DNA of 64,000 nt, from NCBI RefSeq assembly GCF_051401765.1, contig NC_135064.1, forward strand, positions 22,976,001 through 23,040,000, in the 5' to 3' direction. This stretch comes from Calliopsis andreniformis. Taxonomy: Eukaryota > Arthropoda > Insecta > Hymenoptera > Andrenidae. The translations under genes and the position numbers were made by a program. Of this stretch, positions 51,301-64,000 are shown in pieces (position 1 is the first letter of the stretch; every line of letters starts with the position of its first letter). Under the pieces are notes generated by a model, which saw only the letters and a list, made by a program, of their open reading frames with translations, was not told the DNA's origin and searched no databases.

Positions 51301-53595
51301 AGATGGTTGTTATCCAAGAGGGACCTTCCCAAGAACAGGAAAAACCTTTGAGGTAATCATAATAGTAATATGTATATGTATCTAAAGCCTAAAAAAATAT
51401 AGATAGCAATAAAAGCTATGTTTCTTTTCACATAGGATAACTGGTGATCCACAAAAAGTAGAATATGCCAAGCAATTAGTATATGAATTAATAGCTGAGA
51501 AAGAAATGCAAATGTTTCATAGAGGTGCAAGAGGTAGTGATAGGAGTGGAAATTATTCCAATGATAATAGTTTTAATCATGGTTCTGGAACCACTGATGG
51601 AGTAGAGGTATAATATGCTATTTAAGCAATGAATCAGTGATACGTTCATATAGGATGATATTTCGAAAATAACTTTTGCAAATCTCTAGTTATACTAATA
51701 AATCACATATTTCTTTTTTAGGTACTTGTACCAAGAGCAGCAGTAGGTGTTGTTATTGGTAAAGGAGGAGATATGATAAAGAAAATACAGGCAGAAACTG
51801 GCGCAAGGGTTCAGTTCCAGCAAGGAAGGGAAGATGGTCCTGGAGATAGAAAATGCATAGTATCCGGGAAACATCAAGCTGTGGAACAAGTTCGTCAACG
51901 TATCCAAGAACTTATTGACAGTGTGATGGTAAACAGTGTAAATTATAATTCATCTAAAATATGTTTTGTAAATATGAGAGTTTTCGTACTTATAAAAATC
52001 TTTTTTATAGAGAAGAGACGATGGTAGAAGTACTATGGGAGCAAGAACTGGTCCACGAGGTAATGGATTTGGTGGTAATCGTAATCCAAATGAATATGGA
52101 GGATGGGACAGACGCCAAGCAGGACCCATGCAAGATAAGATAGAAACAACCTTTACTGTACCATCGTCAAAATGTGGCATTATTATTGGAAAAGGTAGGA
52201 TACTAATTCATCAATATGAAGTCAATATTGAAAATTTGAAATAAATATAGTTTCATTATTTATTTAATTATTGTAGGCGGTGAGACTATTAAACAAATAA
52301 ATCAACAAACTGGAGCACACTGTGAATTAGATAGAAGAAACCAAAGTAATGAAAATGAAAAGATTTTCATCATTCGGGGCAATCCAGAACAGGTGGAGCA
52401 TGCAAAAAGAATATTTAGTGAAAAATTGGGCATGGTAAATAACTAACAATATTTGTATAAAAGTAGTGTTTTTAATCATTAAATCACTAATTAACCTTGG
52501 ATTGAATTAAAGGCTCCAGCTAACACATCGTTTACTGGTACACAAGGAGCAATTGGATACAATCCAACTTGGAATGCTGGAACAGCCTATCAAGCCTGGC
52601 CAAGTCAACCCCAAACTACTGACACAAGTATGTGTATAGTAATTTCTAAATGTTCTTCACAGTTGTACAAGTATTTAAAAATCAAGCATATATTATACTT
52701 ATAACTATGCGTTATTATAGATAATGCCAATCAAGCACCTGTTCAAGTGAATCCTCAAACAGGACAACCAGATTACAGTGCACAATGGGCAGAATACTAT
52801 AGGTCACTTGGTATGCATAGAGAAGCAGACATGATCGAACAGCAAGCGAAACAGGGAAAACAGGATCACAATCCACAGTCAGGTAAAATATTAGCATTGC
52901 ATATAAATATTACAAATCTTGTTTCCTTTTTCTTAATCCTTTGCTAACCAGTTCTTCAACCTTCCAAACTAAATTTTTAAATGTGTTATTAGATATGTAT
53001 TAATTTTTTATTTCTAAACATTCCTTTCTCTAGGAAATGCACAAAATCAGTCTAACAATGCAGGAGCAGGTACTGGACCAGCTCAACAACAGCAACAACA
53101 AACCCAACAGCAGCAGCAACAACCAGGTGCCACCCAAAATGGCGGTCAAGCTGACTACAGTGCACAATGGGCAGAATATTATAGAAGTATTGGTAAAATA
53201 AAAGAAGCAGAAGCAATAGAGGCTCAAATGAAAGCAGGAAAGGTATGATCAATTACTGATTATAAATTAGCTTTATTATAGTAAAGCGAATTATGATTTA
53301 GAGATTGTCGGTATAAAGATGTTCAATCTTTCAGTTGGGAATGCAAAACAATCAAATGGCTCAACAACAAATGCAACAGAGCATGCAAGGTCAATCGGGT
53401 CCAGCAGCTGGAGCACCCAACGCATTTCCACAAGCTTATGGCAGTTATCCAACTATTAATCCTGGTTCAACTCCAACAGGCTATTATGCAGCAGGAGCAG
53501 GATCCACGACACAACCACAAGCTGGTCAACAGAATCCGTCGTTCCCAACAGGCTATCAGAATTATCCTTATACGCAAACGAATACAGAAAGTTAA
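48324..53595 (+). CDS. Psi: Psi / far-upstream-element-binding KH protein (FUBP/KHSRP)
   Basis: Thirteen coding exons: 48324-48407, 48872-48950, 49267-49467, 49851-49980, 51098-51352, 51436-51607, 51722-51928, 52011-52194, 52277-52434, 52513-52627, 52721-52882, 53034-53242 and 53335-53595; joined 2217 nt, 738 aa. Four KH domains show their GxxG loops: [30 protein letters not shown] and [10 protein letters not shown]. The C-terminal part has two copies of the tyrosine motif [12 protein letters not shown] characteristic of FUBP proteins, separated by a Gln-rich stretch. An N-terminal [14 protein letters not shown] helix and an RPLED word also match the family. Drosophila Psi acts in splicing (P-element third intron) and as a single-stranded-DNA/RNA-binding regulator of Myc transcription with Mediator. 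Expected location is nuclear. All phases agree. Confidence 0.96.
53083..53127 (+). repeat. CAA/CAG repeat encoding polyglutamine in Psi
   Basis: Mixed CAA and CAG codons encode Gln runs of about six, broken by a Thr and followed by another six. The interruption by synonymous codons would make it more stable than a pure CAG run. It lies between the two tyrosine-motif repeats. Confidence 0.8.
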
Positions 53596-56500
53596 ACTTC
53601 CATCGGAGAAACAAATTGTAAGTATTCGTTTCTATATATTATGAACGTACGTGCATGAACTCTTAGAAAATTGTATGATATGTAAATTTTCATTTAATGA
53701 TTTGATTGAACTTAAGTCCGTCTTTAATTCCACTTTATGATTATATACATGAAATAGTCTGGTAGTAATGGTAAGATGCGTTTATCGATTTTTTTTTTTT
53801 ATATCATACAATTTTGTTAAATTTTTACTTTTTATATTAAGTCAATGTAAAATTGAGTGCAGTAAAAACATGCATTTTCTCATTGAAATTTCTGAGGAGA
53901 GTTTCTTAATGCATTATTATTTCTAACTAAATAACTGTTGTATACGAGTGTGCAACACCATTGAAAAATTTTGTTTTATATTGAAATATTTATGAAATCA
54001 AGATGAATTATTTAATAATTAATAAAAAATTAATTGTAGTTATAATTATTATAATGAAAATTAAAATCAATCGTTTAATTTACAAATATATCGTATTTTA
54101 ATTAATTTTTCTTACAGTTTAAGGATGACTTGTAAGTCAAGAAATTTTGTATTTCATAGTTTTGAATATTCTCTACCATAACACAATTTTTTGCAGTATA
54201 TCATATGTGAAGTAATTTATGTGATCTTGTTCATACATATATTCACAATATTTATATTTATTGACCATGTAATTAACTATATACCATTATGTTTAATCAC
54301 TTATATTTATATTGGCTTGATATTTATTACTTGTTTTGAAAATCAATGGTGTAAGAAGGGAATGCCATGTGTGCACTGATAAATGTTGATACTTTCAGGG
54401 AGTTAAATATTCACGAAAATGATAAAATCATGATATTTTAATGTTTTATCTGATTATTGCAATGATATATTTTACACCTTTGAAAGTATATTTATATTTG
54501 TATACGCTCCATGTCTTTTATTATAATTGTTTGTTTATTTCAGATAGTTTTCAGATAGTTTCCCATCGGGATGCGGTTAAATGCCTGCTGTAACTTCATA
54601 CACTCTTTACAATAAATTACGATAGTTGATCGCTTCGCAAAATCCATGAAATTGAAAAAATGCCACTAGAACCGATTATGTTCTATTTATACTATAATAT
54701 TTTATGTCTTTTATATACATAGATATATACATATTGTAGGATACTCATGGTTTTAATTTTAAGTAACGAGAAAATGCCAGAAATTTAACATTATAATATA
54801 ATGTCAACATGATGTCTACTTGTGTTTTACTTATATACAATTGTATGTATTTTTGTTCCATAACGCCTGATTGTAATATAAATTGAAACTGGCAGGTGAA
54901 GCAGCAGGTCAGAAACAGGAACGAGGAATCTGCAACAAATTATCCATACTATGCTTCCCATTTATCATTAAAAATACTAAAAATTATTATACTTAAAAAT
55001 ATGTATTGATAAGGACATCGTCTTAGATACTTATTTCGATATGTCATTATTTATGTTTCACTGTCTCATTCATGGAACGTTTTGTCTTTAGCGTATTAGG
55101 AAATCTTTATAGTATGAAAATAGCTGTAACAAACAGCTAGGATTTGTTTCTATTGTCAATCAATTGTTTTATCTATTATGTATGCAAGAGAATTATGATA
55201 CACACGTATGATGGTCTACATACACGTATATACTATTATAACAATACTAAATACAATTTTACCTTGGTTCCTTTGCTTTTTCTTGTCAAATACCACTACT
55301 ATTTTTAGATTTTTGGAGCTGCCAATTGTAGAGATGTGTTTACCCGTTCTTCGATATTTCGTCAAGGGGATCTACTATTTTAAGACTTTCATTCAGGATA
55401 CTGTGCGTTTATATCCAAAGGAATCAGGACCTGCAATACTGGAGTTATGGATGGCATATCAAATCACTGTTCGTTACATATAACTATAAATATATATATA
55501 TATATATATTCTTTATTCATTTTACCAAATGGTTTTTCACATGAATGTATTAATTATAGTTAGATTTTACTAGTCACATGTAAATCTTCGATTTTCAAAA
55601 TACCTGAGTTCTAACAAAATTGCTAGCTTATCAATCGAAATTATAAGATCAAAGAACAAAAATTAAAAGCATCGTTTATAATGTTCAATCTATTCAATTT
55701 TAGGGAATATAATTCATAAATCCTTATCATTTATAACGTTTATATATTTTTTATGTATTTACATTATATTCTTAAGGAAAGCTACATTTGCGAAAGTAAT
55801 TCAACGTTTTTCTGTTGCATTTTTGTTATTTGTTCTTATACAGTTTTTCTCTTGACGATAAATAAGACAAACCTGATTTTCTATATATAAGTGAAATTTG
55901 AATGAGTAATGTAAGTAAAAAAAAGATATTGCATTTTTGTGTAACATTACTTTTTCTGTAGCAATTTATTTCAAATTTGAATGTCATACATTCGACATAA
56001 AGTGAACAGAAAAAACGAAAGGTGAATATTTTTTGTGTTGTTAACTAAATTTAGGAAACGTATTAAGGTGTGCAATCTCAAGATAAAGGAATGTTAAATA
56101 AATAATAGTGATCTTTGGAGTGTTATTGAATACCAAGTTATTCAATATAATACAATTAATTTTTGCTTAATTAATTATTATATTAGGTAATATTTGTTTT
56201 ACTTACATAACTTACAGTATGATGTGTAAATATAATTTCTTATTTGAGTATTTGAATGTAGATATATATTTGATACAGGATTAGTAGTAAGCCCTCGTCG
56301 AAAATTTGTGCAAATATTGTCTTATCAGATTGTAGTCTTTCTTATATGTACCTAATACGCATACGTTTTATAATAAAATTACAATAGTATTGTTGTTTTA
56401 TATTTTTTAGCAGAATTATATATGAGCGATAAGAGTGAAAGCTCCATTTCTAAATCTAACATTATATTATAATACGTAAAATATTAAAGTTTTCATTTAT

Positions 56501-57713
56501 CTTTTTTGTTTCAGTCATGAATTAAAACAGCAATGATTTGATATAATTTTATGTTATACGTATGTTAACAATACTTGTTTATTGAAAGAACGTTTTATTC
56601 TGTATTTAAATTCGTACGTATTATTTTTTAAACTGAAATAAAAATAATTATGAAGTTTATAACACGAATATCGTATACATGGTATTAAATGTTTAAGTTA
56701 AGAAGTTGTTGTTTCTATTTATTCTGCACTGCAGCATAAATATAATACAATATGTATGTAAATTAATAGTTGTTTTCCTTTATGTATTGATTATAATTCT
56801 TAACTAACGTAAGTAAAGCTGAATACTGCATTTTTTTTTAATGATTATTATATCATTTGAATAAAGAAATCTAAAAAGAATAATACAAACTGAGTTCTGT
56901 ACAGCATATTTTCCAAAATAATATCTACTATATATTTGAAATTATGATATACAATAAAAAATAATGAAAATGTTTCAGGTACAAGGGAGACAAACTCATT
57001 GTTACTTCTAATCAAGGAAGTTAATTAGTAGGTATAAAAAACAAGTACTTGTAAAATTATTTCTTTGTAAGAGGAGAATGTAAAAACTGATTTGTAAATT
57101 ACATTGGATAACATCATGTTTATTAGATGTAAAATACTGATTAATTAATCATTTTACAGTTTTAAACTTTTTTGTTTCTTTCAGAGATTAATATTTTGCA
57201 TGACCTATTTATTTTTTCTATTGTTATGCTTAAAACGATTTGTACTACGTTTATATGTAAACTTGCTTTATACATATGTACATATGTACTCAAGTTATAA
57301 AATTATGCGTGCTCTGTATATTGTATACCTTTCTAAATTTTGCAGAATAATATCCAAATATTTACTTTCGAATACATTGAAAAGCTTAATTAATATAAGT
57401 CCACTTTGTTAAATACGTACTATAAGGATACACATGTATATATGTATGTACAGTTAAGCGTGCAGTATTTGTAGAAAAAATATAAATGCAGTAACAAAAT
57501 GTAAGTTTGTGCATTTAGCAGTCATTTTTTTCTTTGAACTCATTAAATTCGATCTACTCGAAACTACTATTCAACCGTATGTACACCTATGTTAACAGAA
57601 GCCTCCAGATTTTTATATAAATATTATTTGCCAGCAAATAACACATATTAATTAACCAAATAAGTAAATCTTTTCTCTAAATATGTACTACAATTGATTA
57701 AGTAATTAGAACT
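53596..57713. other. Psi 3' UTR and flank, convergent with GMP reductase
   Basis: No protein gene is supported in these 4.1 kb between two stop codons. Close to the Psi stop, GTAAGT at 53618 is a consensus donor, with possible acceptors at 54117 (TTTTTCTTACAG) and 54543 (TTATTTCAG). The 3' UTR may therefore be spliced. A TA dinucleotide run lies at about 55488-55509. Many AATAAA words occur, so the polyadenylation site cannot be picked by eye. The frame at 55208-55483 has no recognisable feature. Confidence 0.5.
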
Positions 57714-59579
<1,866 letters not shown>

Positions 59580-60850
59580 TTTAGCAGGCAGTTATTTCCT
59601 CTTAAATTAATACTCCGTTACCAAACAGTTTCGAACAAATCCTGTCGACGAATGAAGGCTGCCTGAGCTGAAGCTGAGACTTGTAGTTTCGCGGCGAACT
59701 TCCTACTTAAAGGCGCTTAATAGTCAGCAATCTATACGTTAATACAGACACATTGAAACGACACATTGAGCTCAATCCCATCAAAATTACCAATAAGATT
59801 GAAAGATAAATTCAGTAACCGTTGAATAGCTCGATTCTTAACCAATTGTAGAAATGTATATAAAATAATTGTAACGATGTATCAAAATTACTTTATATAA
59901 TCCGATAGATTAGATGTCTAATTATAAGCTTTTATATTTCGTATTAGGCGAATTCAATTGAATGCTCTTATAAAATTGTAAGACTTTAATTCATTTATTA
60001 ATATATTTATAGCGCATTTAACTTACGATTTATGCTTTTTAATAGATATAAATGCACAGTTTTCTAGTTGAAACTACTGAGTTGCTGAATCAACATAATG
60101 TTACTAAGCAAGTTGGATAAATCGTTTAGGAAACGGTTGACTATTTGCATCATTTATCTTGTATATGTACATTTTCTGTTTTATCGTTAGTCGTAAATAT
60201 GTGTACGTAGAGTACGTACACAACACAAAAAGATATTTTTAAAAATTACGTGGAAAAAACATAAAATTAAAATTTTCTGAAATAACGTTCCCTGAAATAT
60301 GGAGTAATGAAATATACACAATTTCTAATTATATTTAATAGATTATTTTATTTCTTGATATTCAATACTGGTTATAATATATGTACAAAGGTGAATGAAT
60401 ATAAAAGATATTAATTGTTCAAGAATCATGTATTGTATTCCATCACACAGCATTTACAATTATATGGAATGGATCACATGTAATATTACTAATGCAAACA
60501 TTATAAATGTATGCACGTAAATTTGTCCCTATCATACGAACCACAGTTACAAAATAAGCTTACAGTAAAGATGAACCTTATTATAATTTCGCTATTATAA
60601 ATGGCATCGACTTAATGCGTAATATGAGCAAAATGATGACTAATGAAATTTGATTTATGAAACAATTCTTGACTTGAACGAGATATGAAATTTGTTGACT
60701 AGGCAGCATCATACGTCAAAATATTAATGAGTTTAACGATGGACGTAAAAATAGTCTTGCTTGGAAGTCATCGGAAAACAAGAGTTAACGAAATTTTCGA
60801 TAGTCCGCAGTTAAGAGTAGAACTGTATTAGAGATAGAACGGTCTATTTT
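59580..60850. other. Intergenic spacer between GMPR and Fkbp59
   Basis: AT-rich spacer of about 1.3 kb upstream of GMPR and downstream of the Fkbp59 stop, both on the minus strand. The first about 130 bases next to the GMPR start are relatively GC-rich and probably hold its leader or promoter. The side near 60850 should be the Fkbp59 3' UTR, with TTTATT (AATAAA on the minus strand) around 60345-60352. No coding frame is seen. Confidence 0.5.
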
Positions 60851-62708
60851 TCACATATCCTTGAACTCGTCAGTACCATTGTTGAGCATCAGTATGTTAG
60901 GATTCTCCTTCTCAAACTCTGTCGCATCCCTGCCGCCGGGTCGTTCATCTTGCCCCCATTCACCAAGGGTCACGTTCATCACGTCTGGTTGATCCCGCTT
61001 TTCTTCCTCCTCTTTCTGTGACATTACTAATAGTGTATGATGAAACGTATCATACGTATATGGAGTAAAAAATTGATTTTAATTACATACTAGTCAAACA
61101 CAAGTTTAATCAACAATATCGTGTACTACATAATTTATTCGTCATATAAATTATAAACTGAAAACCTGCTAATAATACACATTAAATTAGCATTGAACAG
61201 TAGTGTAATAATAAAAACTTAAATATATGTAGCCCATATCGTGTAATCTTATTGTTACTTTTCACAAACCTGTTTATCCTCCTGGGCAAATTTGTCAAAC
61301 ATATTCGCAAACACTTTTTTCTCTTTCGCCAATTGCTTCTTCATAATACTACAACAAACTGCCTGCTGTTTTATAGCTGCTGCATTCTTTGGTTCTATCT
61401 TCAGAACCTCTTGGAAATCTTTGATCGCAATTTCAGGAGACGCTAGCCCGAGATAAGCTTGTCCTCTTCTAAATAGTGCTTTCACGTTTTGTGGGCTTAA
61501 TTCAAGAGCTTTGTTACACGAATCCTTTGCTTCGACATTCTGATCTGTTTTCAAGTAACACAAGCCAAGATTTAAATGCGCCGACAAAATAAGATCGTCT
61601 CTTTCCTTTTTAAGATCGTCTTTGAAGTCTTCTGCATAGTCCAATAGTGAAACAACTGTTTTATACATTTTAATAGCTAAACTGTACTTATTTGCTTTGA
61701 AGTAATTGGTTCCTTTTTCTTTGAAAATCTTAGCCTGTTCTATTTTTTCAGGAGCCTTTAAGCTCCAAGTCACAACAGACTGAAATAAAGAGGAATTAGT
61801 ATTAATAAAGTATATTTAATTACATTAGGGGATATTTAATAAAAAATAATTACCTTTTCAAAGCTTTTCAGTTCTACTATGTATTCAACAGTGGCGTTTG
61901 GTGGTATATTAAACTCTGGTTTTCCTATATTTTTATATGCATACTTGCTGTTAATTTTCAGTTTTGATTTCTCTCCAGCTTTAAAGCTTTCTAAAGCTTT
62001 TTCTACACCCTCTACAATATCGCAGTCTTCTCCTTCACCAAGACAAAATTGAACATCTCTATCTTCGAATTCTTTTCCATCATATATTCCCGTTATGTGT
62101 ACTGAGAAAAAGAAAAATTTTAAATTAAGTATATTATTAACAACAAAAACTGAAATCTCGCACATGTATACTTACTATTTACTAAGGCACTTTCTTGTGG
62201 AAAAGTATAGCCTTTTCCTTCAGTGATCCGATACTTCTCAATACTTCCATCATTGTCAGGACTCAAGTCTTCTCCTTTCCAGTCGATCATTTCAATCTGA
62301 AATGAAATTATGTTAAATGCATAAATAAATTTAATATGTACTAAATGTTTAATTCTCTACTTATGTGCTTACTTCAAACTTAAGTGTTGCATCTGGAGGA
62401 ATCTTAGGTGGACTACCAGTTTTCCCATATGCATATTTCGAAGCACAGGTCAATACTGCAACTTCACCTTTTTTCATAGTAGCTACACCAATGTCCCAAG
62501 CTTTAATAACACTTCCTTTCATAAGCTCAAATTTAAATGGCTCATTGCGATCCCTGCTGGAATCAAACTTTGTTCCATCCAACAAAGTGCCCGTGTAATG
62601 CACTATTACATTGCTTCCTGGTGCTGGAGTTTCATCTCCAACACCCTCTTTGATAATTTCTTTCAAGACGCCTCCATCCTTTTCGGGAGAAATATCTATT
62701 GCAGCCAT
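60851..62708 (-). CDS. Fkbp59: FKBP59, FKBP52-type immunophilin (peptidyl-prolyl isomerase)
   Basis: Five coding exons: 62373-62708, 62176-62296, 61854-62101, 61270-61779 and 60851-61015; joined 1380 nt, 459 aa, the same length as human FKBP4 as I recall it. In order: an active FK1 domain ([42 protein letters not shown]); a second FKBP domain that has lost most catalytic residues ([21 protein letters not shown]); and three TPR units with the expected Hsp90-clamp residues ([34 protein letters not shown]). The tail is acidic and basic mixed, ending EFKDM. FKBP52-type proteins are Hsp90 co-chaperones for steroid receptors, and the fly orthologue also binds TRPL channels. An acceptor one base upstream of the ATG shows that a non-coding first exon exists further upstream. 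Confidence 0.97.
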
Positions 62709-62996
62709 TCTAAATGAAAAAAATATTAAAATAAATATTTTTTGCATTTACACTGTATTTTCATTCATTTCAAACAGTGAATTCAAAAGAGATAAAAGAT
62801 AAATGAAAATTAATTATTATGCTACGATACAAAATATTTTGTGATACATAGATATGATAATGAAAGAAAAGAGTTATCATACAGTACTGCCCGCTTTATC
62901 GTTTGTCGTCATTCCCATTTTTTATACATCTAAGAAATAATCTAGTACTTGAAATATATTTGAAAATGTTACAATCCTAAACTATCTTTCAAAAAT

Positions 62997-63547
62997 TCAT
63001 GAATCATGTTCGTTCTCGTCATACTGACCCGAGTCAGTGCTGTTTGTATCCGGTATCAGAATCACACTCACATTCATTGTTTCTCCTTCGCTCACTCGAA
63101 TTTTCGGGACATCTACCCGGTCAGACAAACGTCCAGATATGATCTTGAACTGCAGACGCTTAAGCGAGCAGTACTGTAATATGTGATTTACGGTATACAC
63201 TAAACAAACAAACAACATTTATGTGATCATCAACGAAAAATCGAAACAAATGTTATTTACATACATGTATACTTTTTCAGAGTGAAACGTAATCATGAAG
63301 TACTTACTTTTGTTATGTTTTATGTATAATGTTCTAGTAATGAAATAGTGATTAATGCGTGAATCGTGAAGACAGGTTCAAACCTAGAGAGACTATTCCA
63401 GAAACTCACTGGCCTCCAAGCACATTTAAAGTAATCAATAGAACTTACCAGAAATTCTAAAGCTTCGCTTCCGTATCGATTATCGACTTTTAATTTTATA
63501 CCTCGATTGTAGATATCGATACCGTACTTTACGACGTTCGCATGTTT
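62997..63547 (-). other. Candidate coding exons of an unrecognised minus-strand gene
   Basis: Two open segments join in phase: 63449-63547 (open from an in-frame stop, ending EALEFL before the donor CTG|GTAAGT) and 62997-63173 (after acceptor ATTACAG, starting YCSLKRLQF and ending in an acidic YDENEHDS before TGA). The joined product would be about 91 residues. No in-frame ATG is seen in the first segment, so the start is missing or upstream. I do not recognise the product. An alternative is that the 63449 donor belongs to the Fkbp59 leader exon, since that gene needs an upstream non-coding exon in this area. Confidence 0.3.
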
Positions 63548-64000
63548 TTATTTATTTAAAAAAATTAGTTCGGTTTCAAAGTGAAACTACCTACTTATTT
63601 AAGTGTAAATCTTTCGACGAGTTTATGTAAATCATTTTTATACGTATCTTCACTATACAATTATTAATTTTTAATAGTATTATCGGTCATAGCAATTAAG
63701 ACAAGATACTAAGATTAATGTAAGTATTTTGTTTACCTTGTATTATTTGTCACCATTAAGATTTATTGTATATTGAATTGAAAACTGTTTATCTGTAGTA
63801 CGATATATTTAAAATTACTTATAGATGGCTCTGTAAGTCTCATTGTGACACGATTTTTGAGTTTCTTCAAGTACTTCAACAGAAGGAACGTATATTACGC
63901 AAAATGAATTAATTCTTAGTCGAATTATTTATTTTAATTCTGTTTATTGCTTTGGTCTGGATGAAGGTACATATACATAATTTTCAATTACATATTTTTA
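63548..64000. other. Window end, nothing supported
   Basis: AT-rich sequence with stops in all frames at short intervals. No gene, repeat or regulatory motif can be supported before the window ends. Confidence 0.6.

Noticed and set aside
55208..55483. 91-codon frame in the Psi 3' region
   Set aside because: The N-terminal half is hydrophobic and low in complexity, no domain is present, and it lies within likely 3' UTR.

Overview
The window is nuclear DNA from an insect, most likely a hymenopteran and probably a bee. Genes are split by short AT-rich introns with GT..AG ends, the background is AT-rich with one sharply GC/CpG-rich block, and every recognisable protein is insect-like. There is no sign of bacterial operons, CRISPR arrays or viral genes. 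The host group is inferred from base composition and protein character, not from a search.

Layout. From 1 to about 14.2 kb no host protein-coding gene can be supported. This stretch holds a decayed mariner-type transposase fragment and several short terminal-inverted-repeat elements, including a 49-bp-arm hairpin. From 14.2 to 16.2 kb lies an intronless minus-strand gene for a kekkon-family LRR-Ig membrane protein, best matched to Kek5. It is preceded by about 3 kb of GC-rich leader or promoter-like sequence. From 19.4 to 26.4 kb there is an AT-rich gene desert, part of which is probably the 3' UTR of the next gene.

From 26.4 kb the window is gene-dense. In order: me31B/DDX6 RNA helicase (minus, 7 coding exons, 444 aa); a small three-finger protein related to Snail with a SNAG-like N-terminus (minus, 3 exons, 294 aa); the vitellogenin receptor (plus, 31 exons, 1750 aa, complete from signal peptide to cytoplasmic tail); glutathione synthetase (minus, 11 exons, 479 aa); Psi/FUBP KH-domain protein (plus, 13 coding exons, 738 aa); GMP reductase (minus, 6 exons, 350 aa); and FKBP59/FKBP52 immunophilin (minus, 5 coding exons, 459 aa). 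I joined the exons by hand from splice sites and reading phase. Each summed length is an exact multiple of three and each joined frame is open to its stop.

The genes do not form a single pathway. Two have clear female-germline relevance: the vitellogenin receptor takes up yolk, and me31B represses maternal mRNA. Psi and me31B act on RNA, while glutathione synthetase, GMP reductase and FKBP59 are housekeeping genes. I found no convincing previously undescribed multi-gene system. The observations most worth checking are the SNAG-plus-Snail-finger gene, the long hairpin at 4.4 kb, the Pumilio-type sites beyond the me31B stop, and CTCF-like motifs in the glutathione synthetase/Psi divergent promoter.
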